This document shows positions 1 through 9,137 of a stretch of DNA of 40,479 bases, piece by piece; position 1 is the first letter of the stretch; the number at the start of each line of letters is the position of its first letter. The notes below the pieces were generated by a model that saw only the letters and a list, made by a program, of their open reading frames with translations, ran no database searches and was not told the DNA's origin. Made by a program: the position numbers and the translations under genes. Where the stretch lies: the NCBI GenBank assembly GCA_032718475.1, contig JAUCBJ010000730.1:1-40479 (forward strand). The letters run 5' to 3'. The DNA comes from Nemertoderma westbladi (lineage: Eukaryota; Xenacoelomorpha; Nemertodermatida; Nemertodermatidae).

Positions 1-64
1 TGTCTGGCTGCAAACTTCGCAATATGGCTAACTAAAGCCAACTGTCCACATCCCTGTTCGGTTA

Positions 65-165
65 CGTCGTCCAATCGTTCCCTTCCACGCGTCGTCCGTC
101 GGTAAGAAATATTAACGGGATCTTCTTCTCGATGGTTCGGAGTCTGTCTAGTCTCCTGGTCTCTC
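65..165 (-). pseudogene. Short open frame beyond the LINE tail
   Basis: The minus strand just past the LINE poly(A) is open for about 33 codons and includes LRTIEKKIPLIFLTDGRR before a TAA. Its composition resembles the charged frame on the other side of the LINE. It may be the continuation of a protein interrupted by the insertion. Family unknown. Confidence 0.25.
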
Positions 166-166
166 C

Positions 167-183
167 TTTTTTTTTTTTTTTTT
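167..183 (-). other. Poly(A) tail of the LINE (17 T on the plus strand)
   Basis: Seventeen consecutive T lie just beyond a complement AATAAA at 198-203. Signal plus tail marks the 3' end of the minus-strand LINE insertion. I could not match a convincing target-site duplication on the two sides. Confidence 0.8.
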
Positions 184-527
184 CATTCATTAATTCTTTT
201 ATTCAGTAAAACTCATTATGCAACAAAACATATATGAGGCAGTTTGTACACGAGGTACCTACTGATAATTGACTGAATAAGTGTCACAGGGCGGCATGTA
301 TCTATGATGCATGTTTCTAACTAAATATACATATAAGCTAATGTATCTAATAATTCCCAACTAAACGGTAGTATATACACTACACAGCACAATAAACGTA
401 ATCAATAGGTAGGTAATTGTTAAAGATAGTTTGTTATTAAACATTCATTTGTTGGGGGTGCAGTTTTTTATATTTTGACTTTTGTGTTTATTTTGCGGTT
501 CGTGTTCATTTTATTATATATTACTAA

Positions 528-1142
528 TTATGTCACCTCGCTCCGCTCAAATTTTACATGGAATATTTTTTTCAATTTATTTTTAAAAATTTGGAGTGAT
601 TTTGAACTTGTCACGTGAACCGGTAATGTGTTCCATAAATTAATAAGATTTACCGTAATACTTTCGTGCCCGTATCTGTTTTTTGTGTGTGGAATGTTTA
701 TGTTGTTAGTGCGTGGATTTATTTTTATGTCTGCTCGATTTAGGAATGGTAGGTCGAGAGTTGAGAACGGTTGTGTTATATTGTTAATGTATTTATATAG
801 AAATTGTAGTCCGACATATTCGCGTAAGGCTGACAGCAAAGGGATTTGTGCTTTCTTACGTAGTTCAGTGCCTGTGGTGTCTCTAATGCGTTTGCCATAT
901 ATTGTTCGGAGTGCATAATTTTGTAATTTTTCAATTTTATATAGTTTTTCCTTGTGCCCGTGCTTGCCATGTAGTGGTATAAGTAATTGTGAACAGTAGT
1001 TGTGGTATGGTAATGTGAGTGATTTATAGATTTGCAGTTTTGTTGTGTTTGTTAGCTGTCCTTTTATACTACGTAGGGTTGATATACTTAGTGCCATATT
1101 TTGAGTCATTTTATCTATTATATTCTTTCCATTGCAAAGCAC
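528..1142 (-). pseudogene. LINE ORF2 C-terminal region
   Basis: This is the longest surviving open frame of the LINE, 204 codons. It covers the region downstream of the RT catalytic core: a conserved LPYHNYCSQL stretch, a basic KLYKIEKLQNYALRTIYGK segment and the C-terminal LINLWNTLPVHV. This order is typical of LINE proteins of the CR1/jockey type. The apparent start lies at the deletion junction and is not a real initiation site. It ends at a TGA, followed by the LINE 3' region. Confidence 0.8.
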
Positions 1143-1283
1143 CCCTAGTTTCTACTAACCAATCGGATTTTGTTTGACCCATGCTTACCCTTTGTTTCCG
1201 GTTATGTAAATAATTTTGTATGAGCGATGTTGCTGTGGTGTGAAACCCTATAGTTGATAGTCTATCTATTAAAAGTTGTCTAT

Positions 1284-1646
1284 TTATGGAATTAAATGCC
1301 TTGCTGAGATCCAAAAAAAGGATCTTGGTGGTCGATGTTGTCTAGGTTGTTCCAACTCCACGCTGGTTCGTGATCGATCCGACGGTTTCGCTTCGAGTCG
1401 CTCTTCGAGTTGAGCTCGTCGGTCCGCCATCCCAGTGAACTGTTTGGCGCTAATTGCTTCCGCTGGTTGCAACAGGGGTTTCTGCAGGGGTGTTTCTTGT
1501 GGAGGATTGTCGATGTATGGGTTCGTCGATCTATGCTCCCGTTTGTAATCAGCCGCCGCTCCAGTACGGAATATTTCCCATTCCGTCGACTCCGTAGCGC
1601 TGGATGAATCGCTATCATCAGGATACGGCGGTTGGCGGGTTTGCGT
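1284..1646 (-). pseudogene. Open frame of a charged, unrecognised protein next to the LINE
   Basis: A minus-strand frame is open from 1646 (just after a TGA) to the stop at 1284. It is rich in Asp/Ser, Pro/Gln and Arg/Glu, with segments PYPDDSDSSSATESTEWEIF and RRAQLEERLEAKP. The last residues read out of frame through the start of the LINE RT domain, so real coding probably ends near 1335. Beyond the LINE, the minus strand of 165-60 is also open (TRRLDRLRTIEKKIPLIFLT), so the LINE may sit inside a single older coding sequence. A retrotransposon gag or pol tail is possible but I do not recognise it. Confidence 0.35.
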
Positions 1647-1699
1647 TCAGTGTATTACTCTTGGTCGAGTTCGTTGTAGTCTGGGATCTACGGCTCTCC

Positions 1700-2510
1700 G
1701 TTGTTCGGTAGGCTCCAATATATGTCATATATATGTGTCCAATATATTATGTCTCCAATATATGAATTACTGGTGGGGGATGGAATTCGTAGGGGTCGTA
1801 AAATGTATTTAGGCTTGTCTATAAACTATTCCCCCACCAATGACAAAATGTTAATAACGAAGTGTGTTAGTAATAACGCGAAATAGTGATAAGTTATCCT
1901 TCCTCGAGGTACCAAACAGTCATAAATTATTTCTTAAAAAAGCACAAATTTTAATCGCATGTCAGTGAGAATTTATTAAAACCTGTTGTTATTTACAGTA
2001 TTGTTATTTACAATTTAACATATTTTGTTTGCACAAGTTTCGATATTCAAACGGCTGAGATATCCAAATAGTGGCGCAAATTGACCATAAGTGAAAAAGG
2101 TATTGTTTATTGTTTTGGAACTTTGAAATTTAATTAAATTGTTTAAATCATCTAAACACATAGTTTGTGTTTGTGGTCACTTTGCGCCATTAACTATCTA
2201 TTTATTAACTATCACATTAACTATCTATAATAATTATCTATAACGAGACTTAAAATCGTCTAAAAACTACTCATTGTACAACTCATAATAAGAAATTACA
2301 CAAAAGTGAATTGTAGGTGAAAAGATTATCGAAGAACATTTGCAAATCCGAAAAAAATATAATTAATTAAATATTAATTAATACTAATTATATATTCCAT
2401 TGAATTCAGAACAGCCATAAACCTCTCAAACGCAAGAAATAAATTGTCACAAGCTATTTTATCTATTGAATGGATTTTCAAAATTTTGTGGTAACAAAAT
2501 CTGAACTTAC
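1700..2510. other. AT-rich stretch without a recognisable gene
   Basis: Mostly A+T with short direct repeats, such as several near-copies of TTAACTATCTAT around 2200-2240. I see no coding frame with protein-like composition on either strand. Confidence 0.6.
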
Positions 2511-2881
2511 ACCTCGCAATACTAAGTGTTCGACATCGACACTGAAAGGTGTCATCTCTTCCACCAATGCTTCAATATTTACTTGAAGTAGAGGTTCCAG
2601 TGTTAGTTCCAGTTTTTCCCAAGCCCCCCATCAGATCTACCCCCTGCAACATTAATAATCCTTATCAAGTTAGTTGACCTGTACTTCCCCTTTCTCCTAA
2701 CCACAGGAATCCAATATGCTCCCTCACAAACAGGCATCTCCACTTTCTCAACCTCACCATTACTCTTTACACAGTCTGACACCAGAATATCATTCAGATC
2801 AGTAGGTTTAACAGTAGGGGTAACTGGGGATGTAACAGTGTGACAGTCGAAATGTGAGTATGTGTAAAAGCTTTTGCGGAA
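2511..2881 (-). pseudogene. Possible exon of an unrecognised gene, one frameshift
   Basis: A minus-strand frame open from 2881 to a TAA at 2603 reads like protein. It includes DLNDILVSDCVKSNGEVEKV and GAYWIPVVRRKGKYRSTNLI. After a frame change near an oligo-G/oligo-A stretch (2613-2630), a second frame continues with LLQVNIEALVEEMTPFSVDV to about 2511. There the sequence reads GT|GTAAGT, an excellent splice donor. A CCCCAG acceptor lies within the 5' part (near 2845). No ATG begins the frame. I infer an internal exon damaged by a 1-nt indel, or two overlapping random frames. The clean donor favours the first. No family recognised. Confidence 0.35.
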
Positions 2882-2909
2882 TTAGCTGGTTATTTTTCCC
2901 GTAAAGTAC

Positions 2910-3020
2910 TCTGTAGGTGTTTTAACGGACATAAAAGCCGTTTCCTTACTGTACCGGTGTTTTAGTGGACATAAAAGGCCATTCATTCTGTATGTGTACT
3001 TTAGCGGACATAATTAGCAA
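2910..3020. repeat. Degenerate tandem repeat, three units of about 43 bp
   Basis: Three diverged copies share the core GTGTTTTAGYGGACATAAAAG, followed by a variable AT-rich tail. They lie just upstream of a second duplicated block. Confidence 0.55.
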
Positions 3021-3078
3021 TTCTATGACGCAAAAGCCGAAATACTCTTGAAACAGTGTAGTTACTATGACGACAGCT

Positions 3079-3230
3079 AATAGCTGAGCTGTACACGTGG
3101 AGCCTCTGCACGGAGCTTTGGTTCTTTGTTCTGCTCAGCTCAAATTACGACATCTATCAGCTGTGTCCACGTGGAGCTTTTTGCCAGGAGATTTGGTTCT
3201 TTGTTCGGCTCAGCCAGTTCGACCAATGAG
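3079..3230 (+). repeat. Imperfect tandem duplication (about 85 bp)
   Basis: Two copies share the order AGCTGTRTMCACGTGGAGC, then TTTGGTTCTTTGTTC, then GGCTCAGC-like sequence. The wider block 3055-3341 starts TG and ends CA, so a solo LTR is conceivable. No matching flanking duplication was found. Confidence 0.5.
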
Positions 3231-3372
3231 AGATCTCCTCTTTGTGTAAAAGCTGTGCAGCAGCTCACAGGGTTCAGTGTGTTGGTTTTTCCAGAGCCTA
3301 GAAACATCGGCCGTGGAATATATTTCTGAATTATTCCAACATTAGAACGTCTTTAATTATAAGATCACATGA

Positions 3373-3630
3373 CGTGACGGTACGGGACAGCACAGCACCG
3401 GAGGACCGGTACGGTACGGTACCTACTGCTGTATTGCACATTATTTACTGCAATACCTCAGCGATACCAGTAGGAGTGATAGTGAGGAGGGTTGTGAAGT
3501 GGATACGGGAGATTGTGGTTTAAACAAGGGTGGGAGAGATGAGTTTCACATAGATGGTGAAAGTGAAAATTCTGATGACTGTCACCCGTTGCGTTCATAT
3601 GTGTTCCGTGGCTTTAACTTTAATAACTAA
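3373..3630 (+). CDS. Acidic open frame without ATG, possible terminal exon
   Basis: A plus-strand frame of 85 codons opens after a TGA at 3370 and ends in TAA at 3628. The second half is strongly biased: SRSDSEEGCEVDTGDCGLNK, then GRDEFHIDGESENSDDCHPL. There is no ATG. A plausible acceptor (TGCAATACCTCAG) ends near 3460 and would open an exon at the acidic part. I do not recognise the product. It could be a remnant of a retroelement or transposon protein. Confidence 0.3.
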   Translation, partial: RDGTGQHSTGGPVRYGTYCCIAHYLLQYLSDTSRSDSEEGCEVDTGDCGLNKGGRDEFHIDGESENSDDCHPLRSYVFRGFNFNN

Positions 3631-4235
3631 AATAATAATAGTCATACTGATTTGTAAAAACTGATTTGTAGATTGTAGTAATGTCTAATACTGGTCTACA
3701 TGTTGAGGTTCATGTTCAGATTCATGTAAAATATATGTTTAATATAATCTATTTAATTCGTATCTCTTTCACTATTCAAAATATAATTATAGGCGGGGGA
3801 TTATTATATATTTACCTAGAAATGTTAAGCATTACAGGCCGGACAAATCATTACAGGGCGGACTCGTTTTAAATGCCAAATAAATTTTTTCAACGGCGCA
3901 AAAGTGTTTGACCATGGTCCCCATGAAATTCCTGACATCAAGAGCTTTCAGAAAATATATGGGTTTACTACAGTATATTCTGGAGAAAAAATTTTTTAGA
4001 AAAATTTACACCCATTTTGGCCAATTTTGGTGAGAATGGGCCCATGGTATATTTGTTGTAAGTATTTAATATTCATTATGTTATTAGTTCTCAATGTAGT
4101 GATGAAATGTAGATGAAAGGTACTGTATGGAAGTTGTACATATTCCAATATTGATTATTATCAATATTTGTGAAGTTTCAACCAATATGAAAAGTTATGA
4201 ATTCAATCATGGAAATTAAAAGTAATTTTTATATG
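3631..4235. other. Non-coding stretch
   Basis: AT-rich. A short plus-strand frame of 38 codons near 3890-4005 (with VFDHGPHEIPDIKSF) is open but has no gene context. No repeat unit or RNA gene seen. Confidence 0.5.
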
Positions 4236-5273
4236 CTATTCTGTAAATGTATTGTATTTTGCAATATTTAACTTAATCGATGCATTTTTTTTAAATCGAA
4301 GTTTTTTTGAATTGAAGTTTACAAATGTTAGAACTGCAGTGATATTCTTTGATATAATAATCTTTAATAAATTTATGTAGCGTAGGTGTGTTGATTTATT
4401 ATGTATATTTGTAATATATAAAAGATTATCGAAAGTTTTGAAATTATTTGTTATTTTAACTATAGGTCTTAATTCACAACTAGATAGCTGCTTTCCTATG
4501 GTACCACTGAAAGACATTGGACCTGTTGTTGCTCCTTCATCAACATGTACAAAATAAGCTCGCTGTGGAAGTTCAACAAGATGCAACTGGCAAATTATCC
4601 ATTATAAAGGACGTCCTAGTGAGATTTCCAGCCTCCTTATAATACCTGTATGAATTCCAACATTAACTGCAGTACCATCGGAACCAGCTCCAACAACCCT
4701 CTCTGCATCAAAGTAAGGCAGTATAAGATCGGCGATGGTAGCTGATTTTCCATCAGCTGGTGTGATGTGGTCGAGGTACTGTGAGCATGGTTGTTCAACT
4801 ATAGATGTATGTTCTTCAACTAAAATAGATTGTCTCTTGTTGATCATTGTTCGGGTTTTGTCCTTACGGCCATCAAAATAGATGGCTGTTATGTTTGGAT
4901 GTTTTGCAGCTGATATTTCCTCCATTACAAAGTTTTTGGCACGGCGAATGCGGAACCGATCCACTACACCCTGACCCTGAGCGACGTTGAGTGGAACACC
5001 CTGACCCTGACCCGGGGCGACGTGGTGAGGAGCGTCCTGGTCGACATATTTTCTGCACACGAGCTCCCGATCGGTTGGCACTATTCTGATAATATGTACA
5101 CGGTCAGCCATCACCATCCCTTCCACGTTAGTGGCCGACTTCGCCCACCCGAACCCATTCCACCCACGATCTCCGTACCGGTCGAGCTCACCAATAACGT
5201 GGGCCCGGGCAGCGCCCCCTGGGATGCGATTCGTCTTTGCCTCATGATTATATAAAAGGTGTAATTGAAACAT
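4236..5273 (-). pseudogene. RNase-H-like uncharacterised protein, nonsense-interrupted
   Basis: A single minus-strand reading frame of 346 codons is broken by one TAA at 4602-4604. The protein before the stop ends GIIRRLEISLGRPL. After it the same frame continues WIICQLHLVELPQRAYFVHV and then GATTGPMSFSGTIGKQL. The segments IYFDGRKDK, VGAGSDGTAVN and GTIGKQL match my recollection of a widespread animal protein family, often multi-copy, that I think has transposon-like distribution; this was not searched. Two spaced aspartates (FDGRKD and GSDGT) would suit an RNase-H fold, which is inference. The N-terminal third is less family-like and contains a duplicated GQGQGV segment. The last 70 codons are AT-rich and probably non-coding. 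TAA lies where the frame would suit CAA, consistent with a C-to-T change. Confidence 0.6.
4970..5040 (-). repeat. In-frame short duplication in the RNase-H-like pseudogene
   Basis: CCCTGACCCTGA occurs twice, 30 nt apart on the plus strand, each followed by a GCGACGT-type segment. In the pseudogene frame this gives two copies of a VAxGQGQGV-like motif. Confidence 0.6.
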
Positions 5274-5344
5274 AAAAAAATTTGGTTATTCTTATCCCAT
5301 GCATTTTTACAAGTATTTTTGTTATTCTATAAATATTACAATTC

Positions 5345-5790
5345 AACACGAAGTGGGGCCTTCGCGCAGCACGAAGTTGGCGAAGCCTTAGCGAATTGAC
5401 ACTGTTAGGGGGTGGGTCAATTTATGCAAATAGTTGTCGTTGTCACGTTACGTCAGACATATCTGCCAAGTTTCAGCTTAAACGGATTAAAAGCAAAGAA
5501 ATGGGAGGGCATTTAATGTTTAGACATGTGGCCCTCTAGCGGGAGACCATTGCACTGATGGTGTCTGAAAGTCTATCAAAAATCTCAACTTTTGCTCATA
5601 TTGATACCTACAAATTTTCAACTTTGCAGCTTTAAATCCGACAAAGTTATTAGCATGTCAAAATCGTAACGACGACGACAACGACGACGACGACGACAAC
5701 GACGACGACGACAACTATTTGCATAAATTGACCCACCCCCTAACAGTGTCAATTCGCTAAGGCTCCGCCAACTTCGTGGCTCGCCCCACA
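5345..5790. mobile_element. MITE-like element with long terminal inverted repeats, copy 1
   Basis: The two ends are near-perfect inverted repeats of roughly 80 bp. They contain GAAGTTGGCGAAGCCTTAGC, GAATTGACACTGTTAGGGGG and TGGGTCAATTTATGCAAATA, then a run of GTCGTC-type triplets. The same sequence in reverse complement lies at 12086-12618. There is no coding capacity. The outermost bases differ between the ends (GGGGCGAGCCACGAAG against GGGGCCTTCGCGCAGCACGAAG). No target-site duplication is obvious. The element separates the RNase-H-like pseudogene from the 6302-7228 exons. Confidence 0.8.
5671..5715 (+). repeat. (GAC/AAC)n triplet microsatellite inside the MITE
   Basis: GACGACGAC blocks interrupted by AAC directly abut the right inverted repeat. 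The matching tract in copy 2 is at 12167-12208 on the other strand. Confidence 0.85.
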
Positions 5791-6301
5791 TACTGTATGT
5801 AGTAATTCAATTAATTAATATAATTCAAAAGCTTGAGCTCTAATTTTTGCTATTAGTTTTTGTAATTATGATAACTTTTATCCAAAAACACATTAGGTTC
5901 TAAAATGTCAAACATGTGAGTGCCATATAGTTAGTTTTTTAGTTTATACTAATATGATTCAATACAGCAAATGTATTGTAGTTTTGTATTATATTATAAA
6001 TAATGTTAAATATTATTTATCTATAATAGTAAATAATATAATAATAATATAATATAATATCTTAATAACTATTTATTCACAAAGAGTGACCAATACATTC
6101 TATTTGTAAAGTAATATATTTTATCTAATAAACTTTAACATTAGAGCTCTTTAAAATCAATATAGGGAAGAATAGAAAAGATATATACTTTATATGTCTA
6201 GACTCTTTCATTACACTGAAAGTCAACTTGTTTTCCGTTACAATAGACAATGGTGCTTTACTTTACACATAAGGTACATTTCCTATTTATTTATTACTCA
6301 C
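5791..6301. other. AT-rich DNA downstream of the 6302 exon
   Basis: Simple A/T-dominated sequence, including TAATATAATATAATA around 6030-6060. Presumed intron or intergenic. No frame of interest. Confidence 0.5.
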
Positions 6302-6501
6302 TTCTAGGTGCGCTTTATCGAAGAATAATGAGGTAAAATCATTACTGCAGAAATAATGAGGGCGGATACGTCGTGACTCATTATCAAATACTTCCTCAAG
6401 CACGACATCATCGGCCTTAAGTACCCAAACGGGGTCCACTATTCGAAAACAGGGACACGGCCTACCGTAGTAGGTGCCCCTGCACACTGCCCCTCTGCAT
6501 C
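6302..6501 (-). CDS. Exon with Cys-rich CRG...CPC motif, unrecognised gene (left paralogue)
   Basis: A 200-nt minus-strand exon between a TCCAAG acceptor and a GAA|GTGAGT donor. It begins with two bases that complete a Gly codon from the exon at 6831-7228. It encodes CRGAVCRGTYYGRPCPCF, then PVWVLKADDVVLEEVF, then RIRPHYFCSNDFTSLFF. The pattern C-x4-C-R-G-x6-C-P-C followed by WV recurs with the same spacing in the plus-strand exon at 29769-29981. The four cysteines could bind a metal, but that is inference. The gene continues beyond the donor; I could not place the next exon. Family not recognised. Confidence 0.6.
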
Positions 6502-6830
6502 CTTGGACGATGTTGATTTGTAAATATAAAATATATTGTGTGAAAATATATTATAATATCTTCATAAAATACCTTTTAGGGTTAGCCACAAAATGACCAC
6601 TATAATAAATATATCAGATTGAAAAAATGAAAAAATATAGATTGCGTTCAATGTAGATTGCTTTTTCTCAAGAATATTTTGCAGCTACAGCAGTACAGCT
6701 TTCGTATTTAGTATTCTATATTACAAATTCAGAACATTGTTATATACATTTACAACATACTATTATTTTTAATTTTAGTAACTGTGTGTTGAGTTATGAC
6801 ATTAAAGAATAAACATGACAATACACTCAC

Positions 6831-7228
6831 CCGTTGTAACTGCAATGATTCTAGTCGCATGTAAAAGCCTTTTGAGTTCCTCCGATGAGCTTATGAGGGA
6901 TGGAAGACTCGATACTGGGGTTATTGTCGGCGGGTCGTTCATCGGCTCCAACTTCGCGTCCGTGGTAATCACCGGTAGATTAACAATCGTGTTTGTTTGG
7001 GGTATCACCGGTAGATTAACAATTGTGTTTGTTTGGGGTATCACCGGTAGATTAACAATCGTGTTTGTTTGGGGTATCACCGGTAGATTAACAATCGTGT
7101 TTCCAGTGGTTGTTGGCTCTACTATCCGTATGAACGATCCGACGCCAATTCCAGCAGAGTGAAAATAGAACGCCGTAGTATGGGGATGCTCAGCCAACAT
7201 GGCAAATGTCTCGCCACTAATTAAATCT
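6831..7228 (-). CDS. Exon with GIGVGSFIRIVEP motif and 12-residue tandem repeats (left paralogue)
   Basis: Minus-strand exon following TTTTTTCAG and ending ACGG|GTGAGT, in frame with the next exon at 6302-6501 across a 329-bp intron. It encodes ISGETFAMLAEHPHTTAFYF, then GIGVGSFIRIVEP, then about 3.7 copies of NTIVNLPVIPQT, then SLISSSEELKRLL. The flanking non-repeat parts align with the plus-strand exon at 29246-29545 (NGIWVGTFIAILEP and DEISKSAEL). The small beta-rich VGxFIxIxEP segment could belong to an OB-like fold; I would not assert it. An upstream exon must exist because the exon starts in phase 2, but I could not find it. Product unknown. Confidence 0.6.
6968..7099 (-). repeat. 36-bp coding minisatellite, 3.7 copies
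   Basis: ATCACCGGTAGATTAACAAT followed by YGTGTTTGTTTGGGGT is repeated at 6968, 7004, 7040 and 7076 (last copy partial). Copies are almost identical. Unit length is a multiple of three, so the exon stays open and encodes a 12-residue repeat. Confidence 0.95.
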
Positions 7229-8172
7229 CTGAAAAAATTTCCAAAAATATTAATGTTAGTGCAGTAGTGTAAAAATAATTATAATTATTAGGGTACAAAT
7301 GTTAAATTGTGTTAATATATTTCAGTATTTATAAAATATTTTAATCTTTACAATTATAAAATATATGTTCAGCTACATTAAAACAATATATAATAAACAA
7401 TATATATGAAGCATGTCACATAATTGCAAATTTATAAACTTAATACGTAGGGGTTCTTCTTTGAGTATATTAAATTTAATTAATTTGACGGACATTAGTA
7501 ATTATAATTACGGAAGCATTTCCTATATTTTGTACGTAGTTTACATGTTAAATTAACTTACATTTGGAGGTGTAACTTGAAGAAGCAATCTATAGATCGG
7601 AACAACTTGAGAATAGCTGAATAGGTTGAACTGGGAGAATAGGTTGAATTAAAACTATTAAAAACAACCAGAAAAAAAAAACACTGAAAAATTAAACATA
7701 TGAGCGATTGTTACAAGTTTTTATAAAGTTGTAATGTGGACGTTATAGTTTACTCAACCAATGAGAATTGTCTCAGTCTTTAATGGTGACCGTTGATTGG
7801 ATGTTACCATTTAATAATGAGATCAGATAGTAAGACCCGCCCTCTGTTTTACATGGATGGTAGAGAACAGAAAAACAGTCTCTGCACTGAAAAAACAAAC
7901 TGGGGTTTTTCTTAAAAAAAACACCGGTTTTCAAAAAAAATCGCCGGTTAAAATGGTTGCAAAATAACTGGCGATTTTCTTCAAAAACCGGTGGTTTTTG
8001 GAAATAATGTAAATGCCGTTTTTATATTAGTACAAATCGCCGATTGAGATAACTATGCAAGGAATTAAATATGCGATGAATGAACTATGCAATGACAATT
8101 TCCTAAAAATATGGGTTAATATAGATTTGGCATTATTATGTACCGGTATATCAAACATTTTTTGGATCAAAT
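7229..8172. other. AT-rich DNA with a hairpin near 7911-8000
   Basis: No convincing exon is seen although an upstream exon of the left paralogue is expected here. The only structured part is an inverted repeat: CACCGGTTTTCAAAAAAAAT CGCC (7922-7945) pairs imperfectly with the complement of GGCGATTTTCTTCAAAAACC GGTG (7970-7993). Confidence 0.5.
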
Positions 8173-9137
8173 GGAAGAACATTTTTTAAAAACATTCAGT
8201 CAGGGCGGCGTTGAGTGAGGTGAATTCGCCGCCCCTCCAAAGGACGCAGTCTACATACTGAACACGTAGTTACTGCGAAAATGGTGTCCCCCCCCCCCCC
8301 CCCCCCCCATTCGACCTATTTCCCGAGGTACGATTTTCTTGATTTTTTGAGGGGGGACGCATAATGCCAAAAAAATAAGATTCTTCAGAGCTTTTAGCGA
8401 ATCTATCGTTTTGACCGACATGACGGACAATTGTCTGGTTTTTTCGTCTTTTTTTCACTAGGACTCTTAAAAAACCTCTATTTGACGCATCCAGAGACAC
8501 CGAGAATCGAAAGAGGGGGTCTAAATTAGACGTTTCCACTTCTTGGAATACCCCGCCTCTGGGCTTGTTTTCCGTCTATTGTCCGTCAAAGTTGAAAAAA
8601 CGGACAAAATGACTTTGCGGGATCCGTAATAACTCGGCTACTATTTATCATACGCGAACGAAAGTAACACGGTTGCAACGATGACGAGTGGGTCTAACTT
8701 CGTATCGAATGGGGGTAAGAGATTTATTAAAATTTCGGGTGGAAAAAGGGGCCGTAAATTTGTACGTTTTTGTCCGTCTTTTTTCGAAATTTCATTTCCG
8801 AAATGTTTAATTTGACAACGCGGGTAGGATTCCACTAATTCTTTTTTGAAACTCGTAGAAGACCATTGGGGCTACGTTCCTATCGAGTGGGGGTACAACA
8901 AATATGACGACAATAGGGGCCAAAGAGGGCCAGAATATGAAAAATAGTTTTTATCGAATATTTGTTTCTTTTTCACTTTAGTTGGTTAAGGTACATTTTA
9001 TACGGTTAATATCGATACGGGGAATTCAAATATGCTATCGGTTTTGCTCCGCGGACGCTATTAAAAAAATGAGGGCCAAAAATAAAATTTCGCCCTTCAC
9101 ACTCGCTTCGCGGGAAATCGTCTAGCTCGAAAACTAC
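8173..9137 (+). repeat. Interspersed repeat family A, uninterrupted copy
   Basis: About 965 bp shared with a second copy that is split by the 11.7-kb insertion (13165-13468 and 25176-25854). Similarity starts near GGAAGAACATTTTTTAAAAA and ends at CTCGAAAACTAC. It includes a 21-C run at 8288-8308, paired here with only six G at 8351-8356. Strand shown is arbitrary. Both copies have a 64-codon minus-strand frame (8641-8835 and 25357-25551) differing at several residues, but there is no domain I recognise. This copy shows the empty site (CACTAGGACTC, TA at 8459-8460) of the insertion. Confidence 0.85.

Larger units (their letters stand above)
167..1333 (-). pseudogene. Non-LTR retrotransposon (LINE) 3' fragment, internally deleted
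   Basis: Read on the minus strand, this is the 3' part of a LINE reverse-transcriptase ORF. The frame opens near 1333 with ILFLDLSKAFNSINRQLL, a typical RT motif with the first catalytic aspartate, and runs to LVETRG near 1145. It then jumps to another frame (1142 down to 528) carrying the usual post-catalytic C-terminal region (STLRSIKGQL, then KLYKIEKLQNYALRTIYGK). The GVPQGS and FADD blocks that normally lie between are absent, so catalytic sequence has been lost and the element cannot move itself. After the stop at 528 comes a 3' region of about 340 bp, an AATAAA signal (198-203 on the complement) and a 17-nt poly(A) (167-183, read as T). The CR1/L2/jockey-like assignment is by general resemblance only. 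Confidence 0.85.

Noticed and set aside
3055-3341. Solo LTR
   Set aside because: TG...CA ends only; no matching flanking duplication and no second copy in the window.
4873-5255. Alternative-frame ORFs over the RNase-H-like pseudogene
   Set aside because: Shadows of the family-like frame, without its motifs.
8270-8539. Glycine-run ORFs at 8270-8539, 13244-13514 and 13615-13830
   Set aside because: The Gly or Pro runs are the poly-C/G tracts translated; frames overlap in several phases.
8641-8835. 64-codon frame conserved in two family A copies as a gene
   Set aside because: It is conserved because the repeat itself is; no domain, and substitutions do not favour silent positions by eye.
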